Shown here one piece after another: positions 11,451-24,185 of a stretch of DNA of 64,000 nucleotides. The notes beneath the pieces are model-generated. The model was not told the origin of the DNA and did no database searches. It was given only the letters and a program-made list of their open reading frames with translations. Every line of letters begins with the position of its first letter. Positions within the stretch are counted from its first letter, which is position 1. Source of the stretch: Salticus scenicus (lineage: Eukaryota > Arthropoda > Arachnida > Araneae > Salticidae); assembly GCA_963930645.1 (NCBI GenBank), contig OZ005653.1, positions 115,040,259-115,104,258 on the forward strand, written 5' to 3'. Made by a program: the position numbers and the translations under genes.

Positions 11451-12079
11451 ATTGATGCTTAGATATTATATCATATCATATCAAATTAAATTATTAGAAA
11501 AATAAACACTTTTAATTCTATAATGACGTCAGATTTAACGTGTAAGTTTAACAATTAAAAAAGCTTTATATGAATTTCAATTTAATGCACGTGCAAATAT
11601 ATTTCTTTTCTTTTCACGTCAAGATATTTTAAAAACGAAATGAATATGTAAATGTTTCTTTTATGTTGGCAGCAGCTAATTATTTTAATATTTCATTATT
11701 TCCATTTCTATTACGGCTTCTATGGGGATTTTAATTAAAATGCTCAGATTTTAAACTAAAATTTATTTTAGCAAAATTAAATATAGCCTATAACAATATG
11801 GCATACTGTAGCTTTCGGTCAGTGAAAGAAGTTTTTAAATCGGTTCAGTAGTTTCGGAGATTACCCTCCACAAACAAACAATTTTTTGCGCTTTATATAA
11901 TGATATAGAAGATATAGATTAAACTATTACATTAAACAAAAACTACAAGTATTATTTAAATTTTCAAAAGTACATAAATATTTATATATATACATATACT
12001 GTGGCTTTCTCAAACTTTTCTTCTATACTTTCTTAGAAATTCACGCAGTACAAGTTATATATATAAATATTTTTATTTG

Positions 12080-14350
12080 TTTGTCAAAAAGTGAGCGAAG
12101 GCCTCTATGTGCAGACCCAAAATGATTTTTGAGGCTGTGTCTGTCTGTCTCGCAATACCGGCCTCAAAAATCATCCTACTGAATTGCATCTTCCTACACA
12201 TGTTCATGAGGCTTGAATTAACTGTATAGTTTAGGGTGTGTATACTGTTCGTAATTCGTAAACTTGTACACGCTAACGCTTTCTTATTATTATGGCGTAT
12301 GTCCAGGATTCGTAAGTACCGAAATAACGGTCGCAAAAATCCCCGATTGACTTTCAGATTGGTACACATGTTTAGGCGGAATATAGAAATAACTGTTTGA
12401 TTTTTGGTGTTTCTATTGTTTATGGTTCGTGTACAGGGACAAGCTAAAATATTTCTTATCATTACGGCTTATGGGACGAGTTTCGTTTAAACGCATCTAT
12501 ATATTGTTGCAATACATTGAACAAAATGAAATTAACATACACTATAGAGATGCTTAAAAGCATGTTTTATGTAGAAAATATCACGTAATCAACCAAATTA
12601 TGTCGCATTTACTGGTGTATATAATGACTATGGTTCGTTTTCTGGGACAAAGAAAAGAATGTCATGACATTAAAGCCTATGGAAAGATTTTTATTTAAGC
12701 GCATTTTAAGGACTTTATGCAGCATTTAACATAATGGAATTAACATGCATTATTAAGATAATTAAAAGCATGTTACCACTAGAAAAAAAATATGTAGAGC
12801 TTAAATAATTTATTTACAGATCAACACAAAAGAATTCCAAAAACATTCTTTAATAATTCTAATGATGTCAAATTTGATTCAAATATTAATAAGTTATAAG
12901 AAATTAAATGTACAGCTTCTATTAGTGTACATAAAAAATCTGGCTCGTGTACAAAGACACACACAAAAATTTCGTGCCCTTATGTTCGATAGATTTCTTA
13001 TAAGTGCATTTTAAAGTGATTACACTCCATTAAACATAACATATCCAATACATAATTAAACCATCAACATATGTTATTTGAATGTTTAAATTTATGTTTT
13101 ATGTCGAAAAGGGTAGACATAGAGAGAGTAATTAATTTCCACGGCTAAACAAATTATTTTCGATATCTTATGCAATCATTTTTGTCTTGAAATTTGGTAG
13201 AGGAGTTTAATAGTTACAATGAATTAATACAGATCTGTGTGTTACAAGGGACTATATATAAACACATATATACAAATAGATATAAGCAGACAGATGGAAC
13301 AGAGGTTGAGGGGACGGTAGCCCACCTGAGAAATGCACCTGGTTATGTACAGTGAAAATCATATATGTATATATATATATACAATTATTTTAAATAATAT
13401 TGTACAAAGAAAAAATGAATTGCTGGTTAATGAATGATGCATGTAGGACGTTGAGGCTGCTAATCTGCCGATTCATTAATGGCAAAGCGTTTAATGCCGA
13501 AACGTGAGTGCAGACCTTCATGTGGATTCTGTCTGCGTGTCTGGCTTGCGATAGTGGCCGAAAAAATATTTCTATTGATTTGCAATTTTGTGCTCATGTT
13601 CATGAACCACACAGAATTAGTCATATAGTTTTGGGTATGTATGCTATTTGTAGTTCGTGTACAGGGACACACCAAACGTTTTCTCATCATTATAGCCTAT
13701 GGACAGAATTTCTCTGTACTGCGATAGAGGCCTCAAAAAACACCCGTATCGCATGTAAATTGGTACACGTGTTCACGCGCCATACGGAAATAGCCGTATA
13801 GTTCTTAGAATGTAAATGGATTATGATTCGTGTACAGGGCACACAAAAAGATTCTATGGCCAGAATTTCTTTTAAACGCATTTTAAACATACATTACTGC
13901 ATTCAAAAAAAGTACTCTGCATTTACCCTGTTTTCTCACTGGTTACACTGCAATAAAAGAAAAAAAAAATCACACATTGTTGAGCAGCTTAAATGTGTGT
14001 TTACTGTGGAAAATATATGTGTTTATGATTAATAATTAATGTACAGGACCTTACGACAGTGTACCAACAATGTCACGTAATCCTCTAAATTAAGTCAAAT
14101 TTTGAACAGTTATTTATAAGATACATAAAATAAGTTGTATAGTTTTTACTGGTGTATATGATGTTTATAGTTCGTTTACAAAAATACAGAAAATAATTTA
14201 CTGACAGTAAAGCCTAGGAGAAGATTTTTATTAAAACTTATTTTAACTCGTTTATGCTTCATTCAATGCAATAGAATTAACATACATTATTAAAATGATT
14301 AAAATAATTTCTAGAAAAAGGTACACATAGATTAAATAAATTTATTTACA
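12080..14350 (+). repeat. 173-bp-module repeat family, two decayed head-to-tail units
   Basis: Two diverged units (about 12080-13445 and 13446-14350) of the family best preserved at 31-36.5 kb. Each starts with a '...gcagacc...gtctgtctg...' leader, followed by modules with 'ggtacacatgtt', 'cgtgtacagggac' and 'tatgg' phrases, and then an AT-rich tail. The tail-to-head junction (gacgttgaggct...ccgaaacgt, 13448-13506) is the same as at 33480-33550, so the tandem order is inherited. Confidence 0.6.
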
Positions 14351-14613
14351 GGACTACAGGAGTAGGTGTTCAATTAATAAAACTTTAAATTGGGACATGC
14401 TATTGAGAAATGAATAATATATATTAGTTTCAAGACATTGTATAAACCTTTACCGTATTCACAGCGCAGACAGATAACCGAATAATATCATAAATTACCA
14501 TTCTTATTATTCTTTTTGTTTAAAAGATTTTTTTTTCAATCAACTAATATTTTCTACTATCTTTCGTATTGTTTAAACACTTTTTTTTGCTGAATAATTT
14601 ATGTCTCTTAAGT

Positions 14614-14662
<49 letters not shown>

Positions 14663-16443
14663 AAATAAACATCATTACACAAGTTTATTTTAATATGTTA
14701 TTGAAACCATACTAATTCTTTCGAGCTATTATATTTAACGTTAAGTCATTATCATAACTCAAAAATTATAAAGCAAATCCTTTTCAAAATAAATCGTTAA
14801 AATAATATACAAATTGTAATCGTTATTTAAAATAGCTTCCGGTATAATCATGGTGAAAAGCGTAATGATCCGTTATAATTGTAATGATATTAGTAAGCGA
14901 TATTTTTGTTAATAATTATTGGAAATCTTTTTTTTTCTTTTTTTTTAAATATATGGTTCGTTAAAAATTAATTGACCATGAGAAATAGCGAGGATAAGTT
15001 TAACGGTTAAAGAATTGCTTTTTAACAAAAAATACAGATGTAATATTAAATTTCCATGAAAGTCTTACAGTTTATTGAACATTTAATTATAATTTCCAAT
15101 ATTTATTATTTCGATTTCATATCATAGTTAAATGAAAGTTCATACCAATTATACAAATTTATACAGATTACAAGGTATCCTTATCAAAATTTTTAAGGTA
15201 CTATTGGAAATATAAAGGTATTTAAATAAAAGATATCTGAAATATCAGTTAAATAATCAGGGAAAATTATTTTTTCCCTTAAAATAAATAAAGTAATTAA
15301 ATAAATAATAATTAAAAAAAAGTTGCTGTTTTATTTATCTATTCATTTTATTTATTTAAGGAAGCAATTACATATAAAAAATATATAAATAAATCACAAC
15401 TATTTAAATAATGTAAAATAAAAATGATAAAGGAATTTCAATACATAAAATAGTTTTCGTGAATTACTCAATTAAAATTTTATTATTAATATTATTTCTG
15501 ATAACAGTTATTTTCAACTTTGAACGTACTTACTATCATTTGACGGAGTTGAAATTTTGCATACATGTCATGTATAACTTCTATGGCAATGCATTTTCAG
15601 TCTGTAACAGATTAGAGAAGGTGGATTACCTAGTATTGAAATTACAGTTCAAAATAAGCTTTTAGAGCATATTCATAAAAAAAAAAAAAAAAAAAAATCT
15701 GAAAAAATATATAATTTATTGCGTAATTATTTAAATTATATTTTGTTAATATAATTAATCTTTTTATTTTATTTATTTATTTATTTATTATTATTATTTA
15801 CCAAAATAAATCTATCAAATTTAAAAAAAAAAAAAAAAAATCATATTTTTGACAATTATTATTAGACAAACTGGACAACACGTTTTCTAACTGTTTAAAA
15901 GTTATTTTTCTGAAAACGTACTTGAATATAATTCTTTTATCTTCAATTGAAAATAGTTTTAATTTTTATGTTTTTTTATTTCATTTTTGTTAGACCTATG
16001 TATGATACAGTTATTTATTTATTTTCGAAAATTTACTTAAATCTGAAATGTGAGATTTTTATTTATTTATTTATTTACTTTACTAGATTTTTTTAAATGT
16101 ATTTTCAATAAAAACCAAGCATAAAACTGCATTTTAAATTACAAATGTTATGTAATGTTAATTGATATTCTGGATGCTGAGATTTGTAGTAAACTCACTT
16201 CAACAATTGCACACAATTATAATCAACATACGTTTGGAGTATAAAAATGTAGCAAAATTTTATAACAGATATTCTTTATTATTTATAAGTTCATAAAAAC
16301 AAATGATAGTAAAAACCATTTTTAGGTACAATCACATAAAACTGCTGCATTTATCTAGTTTGGGCAAATGACTGGATAGGCAGTAAAAGAATTAATAAAG
16401 AAAGAATAAAGGAAATATCAAAGCTTCTTTATTTATCGTCGTA

Positions 16444-16479
<36 letters not shown>

Positions 16480-17150
16480 CCAGCCAGATAACAACATTTA
16501 TTAATAATAGGAAACAACTGATGCATTTTCTTATTGTTAAAAAATAATAAAAAAAGAATCATTGTAATGTAATTTATTATATTTATAATTCAATTAAATA
16601 AATCATAAATTGGTATTATTTATATTTTTCATTAGATCTTTGAAAAAACAAATTTTACATTCGGATGTCACATCAGTTTTTATTTAGATATTTGTTTGGA
16701 TTTTCGTTATATTTAGTAAGCATATTTGCTCCATAGATATTATTTTATATGTAGGGGATTTATATTTTTAAAAATATCCCAATAAAGAATACTCTGCAGC
16801 TGAACCGATAAGTGGTTCGCAACTAAACTCAGTAATATGCACTACTGCACTACACGCAAAATACACACAGCAAAATTAAAAACTATATTCAGAATATAGT
16901 TACTAACTAGCTATTTGTATAGCAAAATAGCGAAAATAATGTCCGACGCATAATTAAAAATTAACCCATAAATTATTTCTGTTTTCCATGTAGATATTTT
17001 TCTTTGTTAAATTTCATGATTTTCATGCAAACTACATATGCTATACTTCTTTTAATTATTATATACACATATGCATATATATATATAAACATTAAAGTAC
17101 AGTTTTCACATGAAGTGTTACTTTGCAAATGTGTTTTCGATAATTTAATT

Positions 17151-17185
<35 letters not shown>

Positions 17186-17689
17186 TATTTATTAACTTTT
17201 TTTTTTGTTGTTGTTGTTCTTGATTTTTTGTTTTGTTTTGTTAACCACGCCAACTTATCTTAAACTCTTACACCTATTTTTACTTAAAAAAAAAAGTAAT
17301 AATAATATTTTTGTATTTTATTTTTATGTATTTACTTTGGTACTTTATTTATGAATTTAATTGCTTTTATGATTTGTATTAATCGTTTGCTGTATCGTCT
17401 GGCTTCTATCTATGAAATGTTGGGGGCTAGAAACGTGTTTTTTGGCTTAATAGCCAACGTTTTACTTAATATAACTATTTCTCTCTATAGATGTTAGCCT
17501 TTCCTGAAATGAGAGAAAATCGCAACGTGAAAACGCCCCTTGTTGTGTGATACAGCCCAGAAGCTAATAGGTACCATGCCAAACCAAGGTCCAACCAAGT
17601 ATCAAATTCTGTTAAATTAATTCGATTGGTTCATAAAGTACAGTGTTTGAACAAAAAAAAAAAAAAAAAAAAGATATTTTTCAAAAATG

Positions 17690-18005
17690 GTCAAATTGAA
17701 TCACCCTTTGAAATGAAATGTTTATGTTTACATTCGAAACTGGAAGTTTGCCATTTTTTTCTGGAGTTTTGTGATTTTAAATTAAAATTTTATAAATTTT
17801 ACAGAAAAAATAACTCAATCAAACACATGTAGACAGTAACTTATATATAACTATACCCAAATATCGGAATTAAAATTCGGAATAATTTCCGTTATTTTTT
17901 AATAATTTCAAAAAAAAATCCAACGGACGTTTAACATAGAAAATCTTTTTCTGGCTCCATGGACAGACAGTGACGTCATCACTTCGCTTGCGTATAGTAA
18001 TGCTA
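17690..18005 (+). repeat. dispersed repeat, family R3
   Basis: Matches 11005-11222 directly and 10380-10650 in inverse. It extends to 'acttcgcttgcgta' near 17980-17995. No coding capacity seen. Confidence 0.5.
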
Positions 18006-18370
18006 CATTATACAAATTACTGTGTCTATGGTTTTATTTGAGCTTTATAAAATTGCCAGATTTAACAACTTTCTACTTTTAGGTATTTTTTAATGTAAAG
18101 GAATACGCTTAAAAAGGGAAAAATGGGGGAAAATGCATAAAAATAAATGTATTTTTAAATACCTTCTTGACATCGTAAGAAAATAATATTTGTATTCGAA
18201 CCTTCCGGCTAACCATACCTTTCGAATGATACCATTTTCAACCCTCTACTCCCATAATTAATATGTTAAAAAGGGACTACAAATTTTATGCTTGCCTATT
18301 AATATATAGATGTATATATATATTTTCTTTAGGCACATGTTTGGTACAGTTAATATAAACCAAATAACAA

Positions 18371-18431
18371 TTCGTTCTCTCTTTTTAGCTGAAAAGAGAG
18401 AACGAAGAGAAACTTCTTTCAAAAAGAAGTT
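18371..18431. repeat. two back-to-back hairpins
   Basis: TTCGTTCTCTCTTTT (18371-18385) pairs perfectly with 18392-18406 across a 6-nt loop. A second stem, AAACTTCTT with AAGAAGTTT, follows within 4 nt. Resembles the subterminal hairpins of the Helentron-like copies but no matching 5' end was found. Confidence 0.7.
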
Positions 18432-18931
18432 TATCCTTAACCACTATGTATTTTCCATTAGAATTTAGACAAAAATAATTTTATTTTAATATTTAAAAAT
18501 ATTTAAAACATTCCTTATACTTTAAAACATGCATTTTAGTATGTGTCAATCTTACTCATACTGATATTCAAAGAAAACACATTTTAACTTATATGAAAAT
18601 TTCAAAAGTTTCAAAAATCATTCTTGTCATTAAGATATTAAGCCATTTCCAAGAATTTGATGAGATTTATGAGACTTTTCTACTTAATTTCCATTTATGA
18701 ATCATGCTTGGCGCAATTTCTTAAAAGTTGTTAGTAAACCGAAAATTGCTGCTAAGTGTCACGTTTTATGTTTAAAAAGATGCATTATTTTGAAGAATGA
18801 ATTCAGTTGCATTAATTTTTCATTTCTTAAAGTTTTCATAATTTTTACTATAACTCTAGAAAAATGAGATGAATAATTCAAATAATTATTTAGACTAATT
18901 ATAATTATTATTTTTTGTACTTAATTTTATG

Positions 18932-18964
<33 letters not shown>

Positions 18965-20129
18965 CAAAAATTCCATCTTTAAAATATTAAATTTTTATCT
19001 AAATATTATCATACGAGTTACAACAATTTTTTTAAAAATTATAAATATTGCCAAATATCCCATCTAGAAAATTAGTTATTAAAAATCTCTGCCATGACTC
19101 TATAGATTATAACTTCATTTTAAAAACAATCAAATAATGTTAACTTACATGAAGGTGTAGATAATTTATTTAGTTATTTATTCATTTTGACATGAGAAAA
19201 GCATATATAAATGCCTATTATGTCTACATAAAATGATGGAACTTTTTCAGTTCTAATTACTTATTTAGTTGCGCATTTTTAAACACTGATTTCTGTTAAT
19301 TTCACAATTCCTCAAAGAATAGTTTCTATAATTTTACGTGTATGTTGCTTATGTTAAGTTTGCCGTTGAACGTGATTAAAGATTTATGTCGTAGCAACTT
19401 TTGATTTTAAAGATTATTCGAGGGATACTTAGAGCAATCTTCTTAGCTATCATCTTACTTATCTTACATATCAATCCACTTCTTAAAGCAATCGTCTAGA
19501 TCTACTTTTCAATTTTAGAAAAGTATGGTAAATTGAATTAAATTTTCTTTGAGAGTATTCTTTTTCTTTTTGAGTATTCCCATTATTATTATTATTATTT
19601 TGTAATAATTATGTTTTATTACGTTTTATTATTATTATTATACTATCAAATTTTATGTTAAGATTTGGTTCCGGTATGTTTTAGTACCGGAATAAGTAAA
19701 TTGCTTCAATAGTGTTTAACACACAGTAAATGTCATGTGCTTCGAATTCCTACATACAATTTTAAAAAGTAAATTTTAATCCGATATAAAATAACATTTC
19801 CCTCTACAAGTTAATTTACAGTTGACCCAAAACGTCGCTGTTTGAGAAATCGATAAACACCGAAAAGAAAGAATCCGTATTACAGGAGATGCTTTTACAT
19901 TGATTAAAAAAAAAACTAAATATTTGTATAAACTGCATTAGAATGATTTCTGACCTCAGATAAAATCAGTAATTTATAGTACGATTGCGATATATTCAAA
20001 CATTTATTTAAACCAAGAGATGAAATCTTAATGCTCGTGACATTTTATCTAAATAATCTATCAGTAATATCAATAGGAGTATGCGTATTTAAAACGCATT
20101 TATTTGAAAGTAATTAAATTATAGTCCAA

Positions 20130-20462
20130 CGAGTAATTAAATCATAGTCGTACTTGCGAGACCTGAAATTGAGTTATTTATCCAGGGCACCTATAAATTT
20201 TACTGAACTAACCAACTATATCACTTGAAAGGACATCTAATAGAGTGCATATAAGCAAACTTGAAGAAAATCATTAGAGACATTTTTGAGATACGGACTT
20301 ACGGACCACTTCAGATTTGCCAATTTTCACCAAAATTTGATAAATTCATCTGTACACCAGACCTGCCTCAATTCTGAAGTTTCGTAGTTCTATCTTTAAT
20401 AGTTTCGGAGATATGATAGCCAGAAGGATTCCACACATACATACATACACGCGCGCGCGCGC
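20130..20462 (+). mobile_element. Helentron-like element fragment (copy c)
   Basis: Diverged match to the 3' half of copy b: 'gagatacggactta', 'ctgtacaccagacct', 'tagtttcggagatatgatagcc', followed by a CA/CG microsatellite (20434-20463). It lacks the TCTGGTGTG start and the terminal hairpin, so both ends are lost. Confidence 0.5.
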
Positions 20463-21441
20463 AAACATGCTTGTTTACCCGCCCTTGTGAGTAACCACAT
20501 TTTTACCGCGTAACGAGTACCCATCGAAATTTAATTCAAATCATCAAACTATTAATAATGTATGTTAAAATGTTAAAATACATAGAAAATACACGAAAAC
20601 ATAAAAAAATATTTACTTAAAGAAAAATTGCATAAAAAAAAAAAAAAAAAAAACTGAGTCAGCACAGTACCATCTTTCCGAGTTAGATTGAGTTACTCAT
20701 TTTGAAAGTTTACAAGTTCAATCCGAATAACATAATCAGAAAATCAGGTTTTCTGAGTGGTTACTCGTTTAATCAGAGAATTACTTGATAAACTGTTTTA
20801 AGCAAGCGTTAATAAAAGAATGGGAAGTTGGAGATGGGAGGACAGTAGATAGAGAATTCTTAGGGCACTTTCTTTTTCACTTGGATGCCACAGTGCATAT
20901 GCATTCGTGCCTTCTCCGCCACCACATATAAAATTATCAAATGAATTGATTTTAAGTCCAGAAACTCTTGAATTTTAAACACACGTTTTGAGAATTCAAT
21001 GTTATTTCTTGTGCAAAATGATCAAGCATCATAATTTCTTTGATCGACTGATTGCGTAAGGAAAGCATTTATCAGAGAATGCTGGGTAGCAGAGGGGGAG
21101 CACAGGGGCTCATGTCCGCAGCGTGAGGTTTCGTTCGAATTCAGTCAGTAACAATTATGATTTTATGTATTCCTTATATATATATGTATATTAAATAGAT
21201 TTTCTTTCTACATAAACAGAAACATTCCTCAGGGGGCAATCGCCCACCCTCAACGCAACCAGTTTATCTCTATTTTTATAACTACCTGTATATATATGTA
21301 CATATAAGTTTTCCTGATAACTGATATTCTTGTAATAATTCTCTGTAATTCGTAAATACTTCTACCAAATTTTACACAAAATTATTACATAACATATCGG
21401 AATTATTTTGTGTAAACCTGTAAGTTAATCACCATTTCTAT
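20463..21441. other. AT-rich DNA; repeat-family tail fragment near 21200-21260
   Basis: Mostly featureless. On the minus strand, 21215-21260 resembles the 'gttgagggg...ccctcaggaatgt' segment of the macrosatellite tail (compare 36295-36330). At 21080-21150 a 'ggtagcagagggggagc' and 'gttcgaattc' pair resembles tRNA A/B boxes, but it does not fold well. Confidence 0.4.
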
Positions 21442-21525
21442 ACAATTTTGATTAAAATCACACAATCAACTGTGGAAGAAAATCATATTTATTGAAATTT
21501 TATTTTTCCGACTGAGTGAAAATAA

Positions 21526-21599
21526 TGCCTGGACCGGGAGTCGAACCTCAGATCATTGACTTACAAGGTCAAGGATCTACCAATTGAAGCTATCCAGAC
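21526..21599 (-). tRNA. tRNA-Thr(TGT)-like sequence, degenerate
   Basis: Reverse complement of the same tRNA-like unit as 21736-21808. One extra base in the D-arm, an altered acceptor 5' strand (GTCTGGA) and changes in the T-arm 5' strand weaken the fold. The anticodon stem-loop with TGT is intact. SINE component. Confidence 0.45.
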
Positions 21600-21735
21600 C
21601 GACAACCGGTCGACATTACTCACTCAGATATTTCTGCATGCAGATGCTCAGATGTTTCTGATCTATCATTCAGATATTTCTGATCTATGTTTCTGCCTAA
21701 TGGTTGTCTGAGTGAGTAATGTCGACCGGTTGTCG

Positions 21736-21808
21736 GCCTGGATAGCTCAATTGGTAGAGCCTTGACCTTGTAAGTCAATGATCCGGGGTTCGACTCCCGG
21801 TCCAGGCA
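21736..21808 (+). tRNA. tRNA-Thr(TGT)-like sequence, best preserved
   Basis: Seventy-three nt fold as a cloverleaf: acceptor GCCTGGA/TCCAGGC (7 of 7 pairs), D-stem GCTC/GAGC, anticodon stem TTGAC/GTCAA with loop CTTGTAA (anticodon TGT), 5-nt variable loop, T-loop TTCGACT with exact B-box, discriminator A. One T-stem pair (50:64) is G-G. The A-box TAGCTCAATTGG has one deviation. It could be transcribed by Pol III, but its place in one arm of a repeated palindrome argues for a SINE head rather than a canonical tRNA gene. Confidence 0.55.
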
Positions 21809-22175
21809 TTATTTTCACTCAGTCGGAAAAATAAAATTTCAATAAGCACCATTTCTATGCCGCCACTTTTCCACAGAAAAACATGCTTTCAAAATTCTAA
21901 TAAAATTTAATTTTATTTAATGAGGTGTAACCATGTTTAAATACACTTTTAAGAAATACTGACTATAGACGGTAATAGTACAAAATTATTTTATGTATCC
22001 CGGGAAATCAGCCACAGTAATTACATACACTAAAAAAGGAAAAAGATTACACCTATTTAATTAATTATGACTCAATATTATTTCAACCTAATTTGTCATC
22101 ATATGGATGATAACACAATCTCAAATTCTTTTGTGTAGTTCCGTAAATAAATCACTTGGTCTACACATATCTTTT

Positions 22176-23194
22176 TACTTTCTCTTACCCATAAGGTTGA
22201 GAAAGTATTGTTTTTGGGTCAAATTTTCGAACGCGAGATTTTATTATATTTACACCTTTTGAGGTCTCCTGAATATGAACATCATGTTTTTAGCGGTTGG
22301 TCTGTGTGGGCGTCTGTGTGTGTGTGTATGTGTGTGTGTGTGTGTCTGAGTGCGTGTCTGTGTGTGTGTCTGTCTGTTATCAGCATATCTCAAGAACAAA
22401 TAGTAGCAGACATTCCTTACTTGGTACACTAAATGTGTATCATATAGGGATGCTACAGTAAGCTTTTCGTTAAGATCAAGCAAATGGTTCGTGTACAGGG
22501 GCAATCAAGATAATTCTAATACATTACGTCTATGGGGGAAATAGCAAGTAAGTAGAGTGCTGTAGACTGCACTAAACAAATAAAACGAATATATATATTT
22601 TGTAATAGAGATAGTCAACTGGGGAAAAAATTGTGCATATAGGAGCTTCGCCTCACCCCCCGGGGGGGAAGTCCCCCCTCGAGGGGAGTAAATTTTCATG
22701 ATGGGTATCTTTCAAAAGAGCTCGCCAATACCTTTAAAACGAATGGTTGAACCATCGATCTGCGATAATTTAAAACAAAGTTATCAATTTTATTTAACTT
22801 TTAACATTTTTTTTTCTATATTGGGAATAAAATGGACTTTTTTTTTGGATATTTGGTGTTATAATACTTCTCTAATATGGAAATCGTCTGCATTATCATA
22901 AAAGATAATTTTTTAAATAATAATTTTAATAAATTATCTTTTAAAAACAGAATTATTTTTTAATAACCGAATTAAATTCTATATAAATGTAGGTGCATTA
23001 ATGAAACGGGGGTTTGAGGGCGGCGGTGGACCCCCTCACACAGAACTAATTATCATATAAACCTCTCCCGAAGCCTAATTTGAATTGTTTAACATAGGTT
23101 TATATAGCATCGTTAACTTACCTCTTAATCTCCAACCTATATTTATAGTATTAAATTTCAGGGTAAGAGAAAGTCGCTTCAGTGACACACCAGA
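22176..23194 (-). mobile_element. Helentron-like non-autonomous element (copy d)
   Basis: In minus orientation it starts TCTGGTGTGTCACTG after A (23194) and ends at a hairpin formed by TACTTTCTC (22176-22184) and 22199-22207 with inner ACC/GGT pairs. A (GT)n microsatellite lies at 22308-22373 and GC-rich palindromes at 22654-22687 and about 23008-23037. The terminal blocks (cgactttctcttacc) match copy f (41281). No coding sequence seen. Confidence 0.5.
22654..22687. repeat. GC-rich palindromic cluster
   Basis: Runs of C6, G7, C6 and G4 around a ctcgag core within AT-rich DNA can form nested stems. It is inside copy d, and comparable GC islands occur in copy f (41435-41460) and in the macrosatellite tail (36297-36320). 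Confidence 0.6.
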
Positions 23195-24185
23195 TTATTT
23201 TTAAAGTAAATATGCTTTTATACATCATTATAATGTACGTTAATTTCATTATGTTGAATGCAGCATAAACGCGTTAGCATACGCTTAAATAAAAAATTGT
23301 CTATAGGCAATAATGTCATAAAATTTTTCTGTGTGTAGACGAACCATTAAAAATTGTATTCATAAGTAAAACATGTTTAACATATTCTACGTTTTCCCTG
23401 AATAATTGTTCGAAATTTGACATAATTTGGATGGTTATGTGATATTGTCGGGACACTTTTGTAAAGTCCTGTCTATTAACTATGAAGCCTAAGTGCACAT
23501 ATTTTCTATAGAAAACATAAGTTTAAGTACCTTAGTATGTATGTTAATTTCATTTTCTTAAATACAGAGTAACGATGTTAAAATTTGCTTAAACGAAATT
23601 TACCCCATAAGCCGTAATGATAGGAAAAAATTTGGGGTGTCCCTGAACCACAGTCCATAAGTAATATATACATATTTTTACAGCTAATTATGTATATACA
23701 GAGCCTTAACGTGTGTACAAATTTGCAAGTTAGTTGAATGATTTTTGCGACCACTATCGCGGCACATACAAATTCACACCATAGGCCGTAAAAAAAAAAA
23801 AAATAATAATAATAATAATAAAGGTGTGTTCCTGTACACGAAATACAAATGTAATACACATCCAAAATTACACAGATGATACCATGTGGCCCATAAACAT
23901 GTGTACCAAATTGAAAGTCAATAGCGTGATTTTTGCGGCCGCTATCGCGATACATAAAAATTCTGTCCGTAGACCGTAATGATAAGAAAAACTTTGTTGT
24001 GTCCCTCTGTATATGAACTACAAGTGAAATACACACCAAACACTATATAGATACTTCTATGTGACTTGTGAAGATGTGTACTGAATTGCAAGTCAATAGC
24101 GTAATTTTTGCGGCCTCTATCGCGCGACAGACAGACGGAACCCAATATATTTTTGAGTCTCCACAAGGAGACCTCCACTGACGTT
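23195..24185 (-). repeat. 173-bp-module family, minus-oriented copy
   Basis: In minus orientation it begins at 24185 with the leader 'gaaacgtcagtggaggtctcc' and a short GTCT repeat with cgcgatagaggccgc. Three or four modules with the 'gtacacatgtt...gtgtccctg' landmarks follow, then a long AT-rich tail reaching copy d. Module spacing is about 173 bp, as at 33.6-34.2 kb. Confidence 0.6.

Larger units (their letters stand above)
8626..11918 (-). mobile_element. Helitron-like element, A|TC...CTAG|T ends
   Basis: In minus orientation the 5' end lies at 11918: TCTATATC follows a host A, and 'TTGTTTGTTTGTGG' and an 'ACTACTGAACCGATTT' block follow soon after. This arrangement is common at Helitron 5' ends in insects. 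The 3' end lies at 8626: GGACGGGTCAGCTAG followed by host T, the CTAG|T terminus of Helitrons, with an upstream GC-rich segment that gives only a weak stem. No Rep/helicase coding is visible in its 3.3 kb, so it is non-autonomous. It contains the nested copy b (9076-9937) and inverted repeats at 10380-10650 and 11005-11222. The ends were judged by eye. Confidence 0.5.
14351..20129. other. long AT-rich stretch, no gene seen
   Basis: Contains long homopolymers (A43 at about 14617-14659, T-runs at 17153-17184 and 18936-18961), a TA microsatellite (16447-16473), the R3 repeat copy and a double hairpin at 18371-18435. Short open frames (for example 15459-15665, 17004-17195) consist of AT-rich codons or homopolymer translations and are not supported as genes. 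Confidence 0.6.
21442..21846. mobile_element. palindromic tRNA-SINE, copy 2, with 12-bp target duplication
   Basis: The flanks are identical 12-mers, caccatttctat at 21430-21441 and 21847-21858. Inside, the arms 21491-21632 and 21708-21844 are inverted copies, nearly identical over about 140 bp. Each includes a tRNA-like sequence and its upstream leader (cggtcgacattactcactcag). The two tRNA 5' ends face each other across a spacer of about 75 bp, so they would be transcribed divergently. A single-copy tail (21442-21490) lies on the left only. The duplication length fits LINE-mediated insertion; the palindromic architecture is unusual for a SINE. Confidence 0.75.

Noticed and set aside
21736..21808. 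Functional single-copy tRNA-Thr gene
   Set aside because: It is one arm of a repeated palindrome with a target duplication, has a T-stem mismatch, and degenerate sisters lie at 21526 and 7792.
22208..22504. Cys/Val-rich and Thr/His-rich frames on both strands
   Set aside because: They translate the (GT)n microsatellite of copy d.
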